A stretch of DNA of 64,000 bases from Oscillospiraceae bacterium (GCA_904501855.1 CAJGCI010000002.1:8783-72782); one strand, 5' to 3'; counted from the first letter of the stretch, positions 34,598-44,604 are shown. The notes: generated from the letters alone by a model not told the origin. Numbers and translations are program-made.

Positions 34598-35893
34598 ATG
34601 CTCCACTCCAATCTGAATATCAATGATCTAGATCATCTGGAATTTGCCGGCGTCGATGCGGTGGAAATGGCAAAAAAATACGGAACGCCTCTTTATCTGA
34701 TGGATGAAGACCGCATCCGTGATCGCTGCCGTGAATATATCCGCTGTATGCATACTTATCTGGGCGAGGCGTCCCATCCTCTGTTTGCAAGCAAAGCCTG
34801 CAGTTTTAAGCAGATGTACCGCATCGCCAAAGAAGAAGGAATGTATATCGACGTTGTCTCCGGCGGGGAACTCCACACTGCTGTTTCCGTAGACTTTCCT
34901 GCCGACCGCATCTTCTTCCACGGCAACTACAAATCTCCGGCAGAAATCCGGTATTCCATGGAGGTCGGACTGGGTTATATCGTGGTTGACAACCCCGATG
35001 AGCTTCACCTTGTTGATGAACTCGCCGGCGAGATGGGAATCCGGCAGAAGATCCTTCTCCGTATCACTCCCGGTGTAGATGCCCATACCAACAAAAAGAT
35101 CAACACCGGTCTGGTAGACTCCAAGTTTGGCGCTACCATCGAAACGGGACATGCGGAAATGATCGTTCAGGAGGCGCTTTCGTGCAAAAATGTAGAGCTG
35201 AAAGGCTTCCACTGCCATGTCGGCTCTCAGATCTTTACGGCAACGCCGTTTATGGAAGCAACCGACATCATGATCGCTTTCTGCAAATCCATTCTGAACC
35301 GCTATGGATTTACCGCCGAGATTCTGAACCTCGGCGGCGGACTCGGCGTACGATATATCAAATCCGATCCCACGCTGAACATCGACGTGGTCGTCCGTCA
35401 GATCTCGGAAGAGCTTGTCCGGATCTGCAAGATCATGAAATATCCTCAGCCGGCAATCTTTCTGGAGCCGGGAAGAAGCATCGTAGCAGACTCCGGCATC
35501 ACCATGTATACCGTGGGCAGCATCAAACAGATCACGGATGACATCTGCTATGTTGCCATTGACGGCGGCATGACAGATAACCCCCGCTATACGCTGTATC
35601 AGGCAGAGCACACATTTCTTCTTGCAAACCGCATGAGCGCCCCGGTGGATTTCAAGGCAACAATCGCCGGTCGCTGCTGCGAAAGCGGCGACGTGTTGAA
35701 GGAGCGCGCCTGGATTCCGAAGCCAATGGTCGGTGATAACATCGCCACACTGGTAACGGGAGCATACAACTACTCCATGGCCTCCAATTACAACCGGATC
35801 CCCCGTGCACCTGTTGTCATGATCCGCAACAAAGAAGATTATGTGGCAGTGAAGCGGGAAAACTACGACGATCTGCTTCGCAACGATGTCTAA
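34598..35893 (+). CDS. lysA: Diaminopimelate decarboxylase
   Basis: A 431-residue group IV PLP decarboxylase that makes lysine from meso-diaminopimelate. The PLP lysine is in LFASKACSFKQM, followed by DVVSGGELHTA, HGNYKSPAEI, HCHVGSQIF, LNLGGGLGVRY, EPGRSIVADSG and the substrate-binding GRCCESGDVL. AGGGAGG precedes the ATG. Its position behind the purine genes is not a pathway link I can explain. A bidirectional terminator follows. Confidence 0.94.
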   Translation: MLHSNLNINDLDHLEFAGVDAVEMAKKYGTPLYLMDEDRIRDRCREYIRCMHTYLGEASHPLFASKACSFKQMYRIAKEEGMYIDVVSGGELHTAVSVDFPADRIFFHGNYKSPAEIRYSMEVGLGYIVVDNPDELHLVDELAGEMGIRQKILLRITPGVDAHTNKKINTGLVDSKFGATIETGHAEMIVQEALSCKNVELKGFHCHVGSQIFTATPFMEATDIMIAFCKSILNRYGFTAEILNLGGGLGVRYIKSDPTLNIDVVVRQISEELVRICKIMKYPQPAIFLEPGRSIVADSGITMYTVGSIKQITDDICYVAIDGGMTDNPRYTLYQAEHTFLLANRMSAPVDFKATIAGRCCESGDVLKERAWIPKPMVGDNIATLVTGAYNYSMASNYNRIPRAPVVMIRNKEDYVAVKRENYDDLLRNDV

Positions 35894-35924
35894 TTGCGGA
35901 TCCCGATTCCTATTCAAACAAAAA

Positions 35925-35963
35925 ATCACCCCAAAGGACCAAGCCTTTGGGGTGATGCTTTTT
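35925..35963. terminator. Bidirectional terminator between lysA and efp
   Basis: A perfect 13-bp stem (ATCACCCCAAAGG with CCTTTGGGGTGAT), 6-nt loop, T-run on the plus strand and a longer T-run on the minus strand. It serves both convergent genes. Confidence 0.93.
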
Positions 35964-35970
35964 CTGTTTG

Positions 35971-36528
35971 TTATACGCGGGAAAGATACTCTCCGGTACG
36001 GGTGTCGATCTTGATGGTCTCGCCCTGCTCAATGAACAGAGGAACCTTAATTTCAGCACCGGTTTCCAGTGTCGCCGGTTTCGTCGCGTTAGTTGCTGTG
36101 TTTCCTGCAAAGCCGGGGTCGGTAGCCGTAACTTCCAGTTCAACGAACATCGGAGGCTCAACATTAAACACGCTTCCCTTATAGGAAGATACGATACAGC
36201 TCATGTTTTCTTTTACGAATTTGAAGTTGTCGTTCAGAACACTCTTTTCGATCGGCTCCAGCTCGTAGGTCTCCGGATCCATGAAATAATAAAGATCGCC
36301 ATCTACATAGCTGAATTCCATGGTCTTTCTGTCAACTGTCGCATTCTCAAATTTTGCCGTGGGGTTGAAAGAAGTTTCCGTAACGGCACCGGTTATAACA
36401 TTCTTCATCTTGGTACGGACGAATGCAGCGCCTTTACCCGGCTTGACGTGCTGGAATTCCACGACCTGCATAACCTGTCCATCCATCTCGAATGTAACAC
36501 CATTTCTAAAATCGCCTGCTGTAATCAT
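35971..36528 (-). CDS. efp: Translation elongation factor P
   Basis: A 185-residue EF-P, three beta-barrel domains shaped like a tRNA, which relieves ribosomes stalled on polyproline. The opening [19 protein letters not shown] and the tip loop [17 protein letters not shown] with the modifiable lysine (about 32, PGKG) are clear, as is the C-terminal signature [20 protein letters not shown] precedes the ATG. Monocistronic with its own promoter. Confidence 0.96.
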   Translation of the reverse strand: MITAGDFRNGVTFEMDGQVMQVVEFQHVKPGKGAAFVRTKMKNVITGAVTETSFNPTAKFENATVDRKTMEFSYVDGDLYYFMDPETYELEPIEKSVLNDNFKFVKENMSCIVSSYKGSVFNVEPPMFVELEVTATDPGFAGNTATNATKPATLETGAEIKVPLFIEQGETIKIDTRTGEYLSRV

Positions 36529-36568
36529 AAAGGATCTCCTCCTAGTAGTATATCAAGTCTTTCGGCTT

Positions 36569-36597
36569 ATTCTACAATATATATAGGGTTTTTGCAA
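36569..36597 (-). promoter_or_regulatory. Promoter of efp
   Basis: On the minus strand TTGCAA (36592-36597), 17-nt spacer, TAGAAT (36569-36574), 40 nt before the start codon. Confidence 0.65.
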
Positions 36598-36655
36598 CCT
36601 TATTTTCCCGCTGCCGGACGCCGTGCAACGGACCATTTTTCTCCTGTTTTTCTGG

Positions 36656-36856
36656 CTATTTTCCCTTTCTTGCGAGGGAAAGAATCATGTAGATTACCAG
36701 AAGACATGTTCCCAGTCCGTACAGGATAACATAGAGTACTGACGGCGCTTTTGGAATGCAGAAATTAACGATCGCTGTGATTGCGACAATCAGCAGTCCC
36801 GTAAAAAGCCATCGGTTTACCCCTTCCAGAAACGTTTTTTTCGCTTTTTTCAGCAT
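36656..36856 (-). CDS. Small two-helix membrane protein, unknown
   Basis: A 66-residue protein with a basic N terminus (MLKKAKKTFLEGVNRW) and two hydrophobic segments, about residues 17-34 and 38-60, ending in ARKGK. I do not recognise a family. It follows the M24 peptidase gene by 13 nt, with CGTTCCTCC (GGAGGAACG on the coding strand) as ribosome site, so it is the last gene of the two-component/peptidase operon. Confidence 0.65.
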   Translation of the reverse strand: MLKKAKKTFLEGVNRWLFTGLLIVAITAIVNFCIPKAPSVLYVILYGLGTCLLVIYMILSLARKGK

Positions 36857-36869
36857 AGTCGTTCCTCCA

Positions 36870-37940
36870 TTATAAAATGATCAGCTGTTTCGGCGCTTCC
36901 GTGATCACTTCCGCATGATCCCTGCGCAGTATCATGACATCTTCGATTCGAACACCGAACCGGCCGGGAAGATAGATCCCCGGTTCCGCCGACACCACGG
37001 CGCCCTCCGGCATGATAGTCTGAGATCTCGGCATTGCATTGGGTGCCTCATGGATATCCAGACCCAAACTGTGTCCGAAGCTGTGCCCGAAATACGCTCC
37101 GTATCCGGCATTGTCTATTACATCTCGTGCCGCCTTGTCGATCTCTGCTCCGGTAATGCCTGCCCTGGCATTTTCGATTCCCCGCAGCTGTGCCTCCAGC
37201 ACGATCTCATAGATTTTTTTCATCTCATCCGTCACGTGTCCCACCGCAACGGTCCTGGTCATATCCGAACAATATCCTCCTTTGAGGCACCCGAAGTCCA
37301 TGGTGACGAAATCTCCGTCCTGGACGGCCACATCTCCGGGAACCCCGTGGGGCATACTGGTCTTTTTTCCGGTGATGGAAATGGTATCGAAGGAGTTGCC
37401 TTCCGCACCGTATTTCATCATCCGGTAGTTCAACTCTGCTGCGATCTCGCGCTCTGTGATTCCGGGCCGGATGAGGCCAAGAACATCTTCCAGTGCTCGC
37501 TCCGAAATCTTCTGCGCAGCTCTCATGTATTCCAGCTCATCTTCCGATTTGGAGGCTCTGAGATCCTGAAAGATTTTCTGTGCCGGGATCATATGCAGGC
37601 CAAGGACTTCTTCATAACGGAGATACTCCTGATAGGAAAGCTTTTCCTCTTCCGCGCCCAGTTTTTCGATCTTCTCCTTCTGAAGAATCTCCTGAATACA
37701 CGGAACGAGACGGCGTTCCTGTCCGAAAAGGATTACCTGTGTACGCTCCGATACGGCATGCTCCGCCGCTTCGACGTATCTGGAATCCGTAATGAGATAG
37801 GCATGTTCTCTTGTGACGATCACGGCGCCGTCTGTAAAGGCAAACCCTGTTGCGTAACGCTGATTTTTTTCATCGGTGATCAGTACCGCGTCCAGTTCTC
37901 TCTCCTGCAGTTTATTCTGTATCTCTCTAATCTTGTCCAT
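36870..37940 (-). CDS. M24 family Xaa-Pro aminopeptidase
   Basis: A 356-residue M24 metallopeptidase with an N-terminal creatinase-like domain (1-125) and a C-terminal pita-bread domain. The dinuclear metal ligands are seen in VTMDFGCLKGGYCSDMTRT (two Asp), FGHSFGHSLGLDIHE (His), AEPGIYLPG and RIEDVMIL (two Glu). It removes N-terminal residues before proline or splits Xaa-Pro dipeptides in the cytoplasm. It overlaps the histidine kinase gene by 14 nt. PepP and PepQ cannot be told apart here, so I give no symbol. Confidence 0.9.
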   Translation of the reverse strand: MDKIREIQNKLQERELDAVLITDEKNQRYATGFAFTDGAVIVTREHAYLITDSRYVEAAEHAVSERTQVILFGQERRLVPCIQEILQKEKIEKLGAEEEKLSYQEYLRYEEVLGLHMIPAQKIFQDLRASKSEDELEYMRAAQKISERALEDVLGLIRPGITEREIAAELNYRMMKYGAEGNSFDTISITGKKTSMPHGVPGDVAVQDGDFVTMDFGCLKGGYCSDMTRTVAVGHVTDEMKKIYEIVLEAQLRGIENARAGITGAEIDKAARDVIDNAGYGAYFGHSFGHSLGLDIHEAPNAMPRSQTIMPEGAVVSAEPGIYLPGRFGVRIEDVMILRRDHAEVITEAPKQLIIL

Positions 37941-39414
37941 TGAAAAATCCTTCTTCGATAGTCTCTTTTGTTGCGGTACAGGGAGGTCCTTTCGGCAGGG
38001 TCACGATGAATCGTGTTCCCTGCGGCTCCACATCTTCCACATCGATGGTTCCCCGGTGCTGAATCACTGCATCATGCGCAATGCTGAGCCCCAGACCGCT
38101 GCCTCCGGCTTCTCTGGACCGGGCTTTGTCGACACGATAAAACCGGTGGAAGATGGATTCCCGTTCGTTCTCCGGGATTCCGATTCCCGTATCTTCCACT
38201 TCCATGCGAATCCGGTCTCCGGCGGTGCGCAGCGTTACCGTAACTTTCCCATTTGGTACGTTGTATTTGATCGCGTTTTCCACCAGATTGAACACGACAT
38301 GATAAAGATCATTTTCCGTGGCCAATACGATGCTGTCCGGTTCGAGATCCAGCCGAATCTCCACATTCTGCTCGGACGACAGCGGCTTCAGGAGCGCGAC
38401 GGCCTCTTCGGTCACCTTCGTCATGTTTACCGGCACCGAGTTTCCGGCTGTTCCATCATCCAGCCTGCTCAGATCCAGCAGTTCCTCCGTCATTTTCTGG
38501 AGTCGGTTGCTTTCGTGTACGATATCGGCGACAAATTCCCGGATCGTCTCCTCGTCCATATTCTCATTCTGAACGATACTGTCTGCAAGCAATGTAATCG
38601 CAGCAATCGGCGTTTTCAGTTCGTGGGAGGCATCGGAAACAAATTGTCTGCGCTGTTTCTCCGTGGTCTCCAGCCTCTGCGTCAGGCGGTTAAATTCCCT
38701 TCCGAGTTCCGCCACTTCGTCTTCTCCCTCTGTGAGGAATCTCTGGGAATAGTCTCCCTCTGCAACTTTCTTCGTCATTTCCGCCAGCGTTACGATGCGC
38801 TTGGTAAGAAGGCTCGTCATCAGAATATCCGCCAGCAGAGCAAGTATGCATATAAATGCGGAAATCGTCCGGATCCTGCTCTGGATCCCGGTGATGATTC
38901 CTGCCTGTTCCTCGTCCTTTTCGTCCAGATATACTGCTCCGACCACTTTTGCATCCCGGAGGATGGGCACCGCAACGTGGCTGAAAAAAGCCTCGCTGGT
39001 GAAACGGGAATAAAAAGAGGTCTTTCCTTCCATTGCACGGGCAATCGCTTTTATCTCCGGCTGCTGTCCGGTCTGGTTTTCCTCTGCGGCAGAGTCATAA
39101 AGGACCCGGCCTTTCTCATTGGTCACCAGAACTCTTTCATAATTGTCCAGCTCCAGCAGATTCAGAACCTCTGCGATACTCTCCCGGGAAAGGTGGTCCA
39201 GTGAGGCCAGGGAGGATGCTGCTGTACCCGCCTGGTTTGTCATCGCAGTCTGTTTTTCGGAAAAGACCAGATCGCGGGAAGAACGGATGGGATAGGAGTT
39301 GAGCAGTGCCAGCAGAATCACTACAAGGGCGGTCGTCAGTCCGACGAACTTGAACCGCACACCGGTAAGGTGTTTCCGGATGTTTCGCTTTGCCTCATCT
39401 TTTTTATTCTGCAA
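37927..39414 (-). CDS. Membrane sensor histidine kinase
   Basis: A 495-residue kinase. Membrane segment 22-40, extracytoplasmic sensor region 41-180, second membrane segment about 183-203, HAMP 203-255, HisKA with the phosphorylated histidine in SDASHELKTPIAAI (His264), then the ATPase N box (NLVENAIKYN), DTGIGIPE and GGSGLGLSIAHD. It resembles PhoR/WalK-type kinases. It is coupled to the response regulator upstream by an 11-nt overlap. The signal is unknown; the divergent D,D-carboxypeptidase-like gene hints at an envelope signal, which is inference. Confidence 0.9.
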   Translation of the reverse strand: MQNKKDEAKRNIRKHLTGVRFKFVGLTTALVVILLALLNSYPIRSSRDLVFSEKQTAMTNQAGTAASSLASLDHLSRESIAEVLNLLELDNYERVLVTNEKGRVLYDSAAEENQTGQQPEIKAIARAMEGKTSFYSRFTSEAFFSHVAVPILRDAKVVGAVYLDEKDEEQAGIITGIQSRIRTISAFICILALLADILMTSLLTKRIVTLAEMTKKVAEGDYSQRFLTEGEDEVAELGREFNRLTQRLETTEKQRRQFVSDASHELKTPIAAITLLADSIVQNENMDEETIREFVADIVHESNRLQKMTEELLDLSRLDDGTAGNSVPVNMTKVTEEAVALLKPLSSEQNVEIRLDLEPDSIVLATENDLYHVVFNLVENAIKYNVPNGKVTVTLRTAGDRIRMEVEDTGIGIPENERESIFHRFYRVDKARSREAGGSGLGLSIAHDAVIQHRGTIDVEDVEPQGTRFIVTLPKGPPCTATKETIEEGFFNGQD

Positions 39415-40090
39415 AGTGATATCCCACCCCCCGTTTTGTGATTATGTATCTGGGATGAGCAGGGTCCCGCTCCAGCTTTTCTCTCAAGCGGCGGACGTGA
39501 ACGTCGACCGTTCGGATCTCTCCCTGATAGTCGTATTCCCATACCATGCTGAGAAGCTGTTCGCGGGAGTACACAATTCCCGGATGTTCCATCAGAAATT
39601 CCAAAAGATCAAATTCTTTCAGCGTCAGCTCCACGGGCTGTCCGTTTTTCTCTACAAAACGGGTCTTGGGTGTCAGTGACAGCTCTCCGAAGCGAAGGAC
39701 GCGCTCGCCTTCTTTCGCCGCGGTGGCCACAATTCCCGCCCGTCGAATCAGCGCCCTGACACGGGCTTTCAGTTCCATGATGCTGAAAGGCTTTGTAATA
39801 TAATCATCCGCTCCGGATTCAAAACCGAGCAGTTTGTCGGATTCCTCTCCCTTCGCGGTAAGCATGATCACCGGAACCGTGGAAAATGTGCGTATCTCGC
39901 GGCAGGCCTGCAATCCATCCTTTTTCGGCATCATCAGATCCAGAATGATGAGATCATATTCGGTCTGTTTTGCCTGCAGTATCGCGGCTTCCCCATCATA
40001 CGCGACATCCACTTCGTATCCCTCGGTCTGAAGGTTGAACTTGATTCCTTTTACAAATGCTTTTTCATCATCGACTACCAATATTTTCAA
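39404..40090 (-). CDS. OmpR/PhoB-family response regulator
   Basis: A 228-residue regulator with a receiver domain (VVDDEKAF, phosphorylation site LIILDLMMPKKDG at Asp about 52, VIMLTAKGEE, ITKPFSI) and a winged-helix DNA-binding domain (TLKEFDLLEFLMEHPG, then TVDVHVRRLREKLE). Partner of the kinase downstream. It is first in the operon with kinase, peptidase and the small membrane protein. The 129-nt divergent region to the carboxypeptidase gene is AT-rich and probably holds both promoters; I could not fix their boxes. Confidence 0.93.
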   Translation of the reverse strand: MKILVVDDEKAFVKGIKFNLQTEGYEVDVAYDGEAAILQAKQTEYDLIILDLMMPKKDGLQACREIRTFSTVPVIMLTAKGEESDKLLGFESGADDYITKPFSIMELKARVRALIRRAGIVATAAKEGERVLRFGELSLTPKTRFVEKNGQPVELTLKEFDLLEFLMEHPGIVYSREQLLSMVWEYDYQGEIRTVDVHVRRLREKLERDPAHPRYIITKRGVGYHFAE

Positions 40091-40219
40091 ACAAGTCCCA
40101 CCTTTCTCCTCTCAAGGAATACTGTTCCACACGTTGCTTTTCGTCCAGATAATACATATAATAAATTCATATGTATGGTTATTATATAACATAACCCTGA
40201 AAATTTGGAGTAATTATCG

Positions 40220-41857
40220 ATGGTAAAATCACTAAAACCCATTATCGTCCTGCTTCTGTTGAGTTTTTGCCTTTGGTTCCTCCAGCCGGTAATCCACGTC
40301 TGGGCAGAGCCGGATTCCGAGGCTGTCACGGAATCAGCAGAATCCGACGCGGAGGAAAAAGACGAGGAGTCGGAAGAGGAGGACGAGGCGGAGGAGAAGG
40401 CCGAAACCAACGAGGACGGTCTTACCATGCCGACCCTGAATTCCAAAAGCATCCTTCTTATGGACCGTGATTCGGGAAAGATTCTTTATTCCCGCAACCC
40501 CGACAAAAAGATGGAGCCGGCAAGTCTTACCAAGATCGTTACCTGTCTGCTTGCCGTAGAGGCCATTGAGGCCGGAACCATTTCCGAAGACGAAAAGTTC
40601 GAGGCGTCCAAGCACTGTCTGGACGGACTGGATGAGGAATCTTCATCCACCGGAATCGTTCCCGGCGAGCGGCTTACCATGAAGGAACTGCTTTACTGCG
40701 CCCTTCTGGGTTCTGCCGGAGAGGCCTGCAATATCATTGCGGAAGCGCTTGCTGGCAGCATTTCGGATTTCGTCGACGAGATGAATGAATGGGTACTGGA
40801 TCTGGGTTGTACCGGAACACATTTTGTCAACACCCACGGAATGCCGGCAAATGATCACTATTCCACTGCCAGTGATATGATGCTCATCTCTGAGGAGGCC
40901 ATGGGTCATCCGATGTTTGCAGAAATCTGCAATACTCCCTCCTATACGGTTCCCTCAACGAACAAAGCTGACGAGCGAGTCATATACAATTCCAACGCAC
41001 TTATCAGTTCTCAGGGTATTTACGGCGGCAATTTCCTATACAGCAATGCTTCCGGCATCAAAACCGGGCATACCACAGCGGCGGGATATTGTCTTTCCTC
41101 TACCGCGGAGAAAGACGGCGTCCGGCTGATGTGTGTCGTTCTTGGCGGCGGAACTTCCCTTCGGGATGACATGGCGACGGACTTTCAGAATTTCTCTGAT
41201 ACCATCCACCTGTATGACTGGGCATTCGAAAACTACTCCTATTACACGGTCCTCCATTCCGATGATCTGGTAAAAGAGATCTCTCTTCTGTATGCGCCGT
41301 CCGATGCCTCCACGGTCACACTGCATCCGGACAAGGATCTTTCCGTTCTTCTTCCTTCCAATGTGAATCCCGAGGATTTTGAGTTGCGGATCTCGCTGTA
41401 TGAAGAAAATCCTGCCGCCCCGGTGGATGCCGGTCAGGCGATGGGAGATGTTACGGTCTCTCTGAACGGTGTGGATTACGGAAAAGCCAAACTGTTGACA
41501 ACTTCGTCGGTTGACGTTTCTCAGTCTCAGATCCTAAAGGCGCAGCTCCGGAAGGCATTCGGACACACCTGGCTCTGGCTCCTCCTTCTGATCATCCTGC
41601 TCTTCATTCTTCTCTATGCCTTTATGGTGATAAATTACCGCCGCAAGCGGCAGAGACAATTGCAGAGAAAGCGTCAACAGGCGCAGGCCAGAGTGCAGCA
41701 GAAAACACAGCATGCGCGGAATCAGATGGCTCCCCGAACCGGAAAGATGCGGGATTACGATTCCTCCGGAAGACCAAAAGATCCCAACGCAGAAAAGCAC
41801 GACTATTTTGAAGAATTCTTCCGGAATGAAGAAAAAATGAATAAGAAGCGGCATTGA
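40220..41857 (+). CDS. D-alanyl-D-alanine carboxypeptidase-like protein (S11) with altered SxN motif
   Basis: A 545-residue exported protein. Signal segment 1-29, then a highly acidic linker (30-67, mostly Glu/Asp/Ser), then an S11 peptidase domain. SxxK is ASLTK (Ser102, Lys105) and KTG is 281-283 in SGIKTGHTTAAGY. The second motif, SGN in homologues, aligns here with SAG (165-167, in LLGSAGEACN), so the asparagine is replaced by glycine. A C-terminal membrane helix (about 457-478) is followed by a basic, Gln/Arg-rich tail. It would trim D-Ala from peptidoglycan stem peptides if active. Divergent from a two-component system. Confidence 0.85.
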   Translation: MVKSLKPIIVLLLLSFCLWFLQPVIHVWAEPDSEAVTESAESDAEEKDEESEEEDEAEEKAETNEDGLTMPTLNSKSILLMDRDSGKILYSRNPDKKMEPASLTKIVTCLLAVEAIEAGTISEDEKFEASKHCLDGLDEESSSTGIVPGERLTMKELLYCALLGSAGEACNIIAEALAGSISDFVDEMNEWVLDLGCTGTHFVNTHGMPANDHYSTASDMMLISEEAMGHPMFAEICNTPSYTVPSTNKADERVIYNSNALISSQGIYGGNFLYSNASGIKTGHTTAAGYCLSSTAEKDGVRLMCVVLGGGTSLRDDMATDFQNFSDTIHLYDWAFENYSYYTVLHSDDLVKEISLLYAPSDASTVTLHPDKDLSVLLPSNVNPEDFELRISLYEENPAAPVDAGQAMGDVTVSLNGVDYGKAKLLTTSSVDVSQSQILKAQLRKAFGHTWLWLLLLIILLFILLYAFMVINYRRKRQRQLQRKRQQAQARVQQKTQHARNQMAPRTGKMRDYDSSGRPKDPNAEKHDYFEEFFRNEEKMNKKRH

Positions 41858-41871
41858 TTCCGTTGTTTTTT

Positions 41872-41899
41872 AAGGGCAGGCTTTTCGAGGCCTGCTCTT
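41872..41899 (+). terminator. Possible terminator after the carboxypeptidase gene
   Basis: A 10-bp stem with one G-T pair (AAGGGCAGGC with GCCTGCTCTT) and an 8-nt loop, 14 nt past the stop codon. The following T-run is poor, so efficiency is doubtful. Confidence 0.5.
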
Positions 41900-42015
41900 C
41901 TTATGTCCGTTTCTTCTGCGGGGTTTGCAATCTTTGCCCAGATATGCTAATATCCATTTTTGTGTGTAAGAAATAATGGAACAAAATTCATGCTGCAGGA
42001 AGGGATGCAACTACT

Positions 42016-43836
42016 ATGTCACAAATCCGAAATGTTGCTATTATCGCCCACGTCGACCATGGCAAGACGACACTGGTTGACGAGATGTTAAAGCAGTCTG
42101 GTGTATATCGTGAAAACCAGGAGATTGTCGAGCGCGTCATGGACTCCAACGATCTGGAGCGGGAGCGCGGAATCACCATCATGGCTAAAAACACCGCAGT
42201 CACTTACGGCGACACGAAAATAAACATCGTTGACACCCCGGGCCACGCCGATTTCGGCGGTGAAGTGGAACGGATTCTGAAGATGGTCAATGGAGTTATT
42301 CTGCTGGTGGATGCCGCAGAGGGCCCCATGCCTCAGACCCGTTTCGTTCTGAGCCGTGCTCTGGAACTGGGACATCGGGTCATCGTCGTCATCAACAAGA
42401 TCGACCGTCCGGACCAGCGCGTCCACGAAGTGATCGATGAGGTTCTGGAACTTCTTATTGACCTTAATGCTACTGATGAGCAGCTGGACTCTCCCATGCT
42501 GTTCTGTTCCGGCCGTCAGGGTACTGCAAGCTACTCTCCCGACGTGATCGGCACGGATCTGAAACCGCTGTTTGAAACAATTCTTGAATATATCCCCGAA
42601 CCGGAGCGAAATCTCGATGCTCCGTTCCAGATGCTCGTCTCCAACATCGACTATAACGAGTTTGTCGGACGAATCGCCATCGGCCTGATCCAGCGCGGAA
42701 CGATCCATCAGAACCAGGAGATCGAGGTCAGCAATTTCCACACCCCTGACGAGGCGCCTCGCAAGGCAAAGGCGGTCTCCCTTTATGAGTTTGACGGACT
42801 GGAGCGCAACCCCGTAACGGAAAGCTCTGCCGGGAACATCATTGCAATGAGCGGAATCGGTGACGTGACCATTGGAGATACGATCTGTGAAAAGGGACAG
42901 TCGGAAGCGCTTCCCTTTGTAAAGATTTCAGAACCGACGCTGGAAATGACCTTCTCTGTCAACGACTCTCCTTTCGCCGGAAGAGAAGGTAAATTCGTCA
43001 CCTCACGTCAGATTCGCGACCGTCTGTTCCGTGAGACCCTGAAAGATGTTTCTCTCCGTGTCTCGGAGATTGAAAATGCCACCGACAGTTTTGCGGTTGC
43101 CGGACGCGGCGAGATGAGTCTTTCCATTCTCATCGAGACCATGCGTCGGGAAGGATATGAATTTCAGGTCTCTCCTCCCCGTGTACTGTATCGAACAATC
43201 GACGGCCAGCAGTGTGAACCCATCGAACGGGTCGTCGTAGACGTCCCTCAGGAATATGTCGGCTCCGTCATTGAAAAGCTTGGCTCCCGTAAAGGAGAGC
43301 TGCTGGAAATGACGCCGGTCGGAAAGCGTTCAAAAGTGGAGTTCCTTGTCCCGTCCCGCGGTCTGTTCGGATATCGCAACGAATTTCTCACGGACACAAA
43401 GGGCGAGGGGATCCTGGCATCTGTGTTTGAAAAATATGAACCGTACAAAGGAGATATCTCCCGCCGCAATTCCGGTTCTCTGATCGCCTACGAGACCGGC
43501 GAGAGCGTGACCTATGGTCTGTTTGCCGCGCAGGACCGCGGCGCGCTGTTCATTGGCCCCGGCGTGCCGGTGTACGGCGGAATGATCGTGGGGCAGTGTC
43601 CGAAACAGGAAGATATCACGGTCAACGTGTGCAAGAAAAAACAGCTGACGAACACCCGAGCCTCCGGCAGCGACGAAGCGCTTCGTCTGGTTCCTCCCAG
43701 AAGACTGAGTTTGGAACAGTGTCTGGAATTTCTGGCAGATGACGAGCTTCTGGAGGTCACACCGGAAAATCTCCGTCTGAGAAAAAGCATACTGAACCAC
43801 GAAAAACGCATGAAGACCCTGATGCGCAACCGTTAA
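42016..43836 (+). CDS. typA: Ribosome-associated GTPase TypA/BipA
   Basis: A 606-residue translational GTPase. G1 [18 protein letters not shown]2 RERGITI, G3 [13 protein letters not shown]4 NKIDRP, followed by EF-G-like domains and the TypA C terminus ([40 protein letters not shown]). It helps 50S subunit assembly and growth under stress. AGGAAGGG lies 11 nt before the ATG. Monocistronic, ended by a bidirectional terminator. Confidence 0.95.
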   Translation: MSQIRNVAIIAHVDHGKTTLVDEMLKQSGVYRENQEIVERVMDSNDLERERGITIMAKNTAVTYGDTKINIVDTPGHADFGGEVERILKMVNGVILLVDAAEGPMPQTRFVLSRALELGHRVIVVINKIDRPDQRVHEVIDEVLELLIDLNATDEQLDSPMLFCSGRQGTASYSPDVIGTDLKPLFETILEYIPEPERNLDAPFQMLVSNIDYNEFVGRIAIGLIQRGTIHQNQEIEVSNFHTPDEAPRKAKAVSLYEFDGLERNPVTESSAGNIIAMSGIGDVTIGDTICEKGQSEALPFVKISEPTLEMTFSVNDSPFAGREGKFVTSRQIRDRLFRETLKDVSLRVSEIENATDSFAVAGRGEMSLSILIETMRREGYEFQVSPPRVLYRTIDGQQCEPIERVVVDVPQEYVGSVIEKLGSRKGELLEMTPVGKRSKVEFLVPSRGLFGYRNEFLTDTKGEGILASVFEKYEPYKGDISRRNSGSLIAYETGESVTYGLFAAQDRGALFIGPGVPVYGGMIVGQCPKQEDITVNVCKKKQLTNTRASGSDEALRLVPPRRLSLEQCLEFLADDELLEVTPENLRLRKSILNHEKRMKTLMRNR

Positions 43837-43843
43837 CAAGCAA

Positions 43844-43883
43844 AAATCTGCACCATCAAAATCGATGGTGCAGATTTATTTTT
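43844..43883. terminator. Bidirectional terminator after typA
   Basis: A perfect 14-bp stem (AAATCTGCACCATC with GATGGTGCAGATTT) with a 6-nt loop and T-rich flanks on both strands. It serves typA and the convergent unknown gene. Confidence 0.92.
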
Positions 43884-43892
43884 TGTTTAAGA

Positions 43893-44543
43893 TCAGCCTC
43901 GGAACCCAGTCGGCATGACGCTGTGCGCACGCATGGCGACCTGATAGGTCTGATTCTGTCTGCGCACCCGGTTTGCCTCGTCATAATCAAAAGAGGGATC
44001 GGTGATAAACACCTGCTTTACACCGAGCACACGGGGATTTTTCTTCATTTCTGCGATATAGCTGTTTCCAAGCTGCCGGAAGCTGACGCCTCTTTTCTGG
44101 ACTTCCCGGGAAATAAAGAGCACTTCATATTTTCCTGCCTGAAAATTGCTTTCTTCAATGCCCTGAGGATGGATGTGATGCTTGCTGTTCTGAAGATCAA
44201 GGATCATATTGAACAGCTGGATCTCTGACAGCCCTTCATCATCCAGTACCATAAAGGTGATCCGTCCGTAGGGTGCTCCGTCCTTTACTTCGCTCATATC
44301 CGGTCCGTACAGCAGGACCTGGTCTTCAATTCCCAGTTTGGTATCGCCTGTTGGTATCGTATAGTTTACGCCACCGGGGAGCGAGCCTCCGATATTGATC
44401 CCATCCTGTTCCAGCAGATACACTTCATTAGAGTTTTCCAGAACATCATTCTCATCATATGCCCAGACCGTTGGCGTCATTCCCTCAAACAACGCATCGG
44501 TCTTTTTGATGATCATATCGAACAATCGATCGTATTGTACCAT
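43893..44543 (-). CDS. Conserved-looking protein of unknown function
   Basis: A 216-residue soluble protein that I do not recognise. It has no signal peptide and no membrane segment. Features are an N-terminal acidic stretch (YDENDVLENSNEVYLLEQDG), a glycine-rich SLPGGVNY, a KHHIHPQG histidine cluster near residue 131, and a basic C terminus. Codon use looks like that of its neighbours. AAGGAAGGAG precedes the ATG. Its promoter is a perfect consensus, which suggests strong constitutive expression. It follows cysK without a clear terminator between. Confidence 0.75.
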   Translation of the reverse strand: MVQYDRLFDMIIKKTDALFEGMTPTVWAYDENDVLENSNEVYLLEQDGINIGGSLPGGVNYTIPTGDTKLGIEDQVLLYGPDMSEVKDGAPYGRITFMVLDDEGLSEIQLFNMILDLQNSKHHIHPQGIEESNFQAGKYEVLFISREVQKRGVSFRQLGNSYIAEMKKNPRVLGVKQVFITDPSFDYDEANRVRRQNQTYQVAMRAHSVMPTGFRG

Positions 44544-44574
44544 CGCTATCTCCTTCCTTCTGGATCTTGTTGCG

Positions 44575-44604
44575 ATTATAGCGTATCTTTCAGATTGCTG
44601 TCAA
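44575..44604 (-). promoter_or_regulatory. Consensus promoter of the unknown gene
   Basis: On the minus strand a perfect TTGACA (44599-44604) and perfect TATAAT (44575-44580), 18-nt spacer, 32 nt before the start codon and only 15 nt past the cysK stop. Confidence 0.85.
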
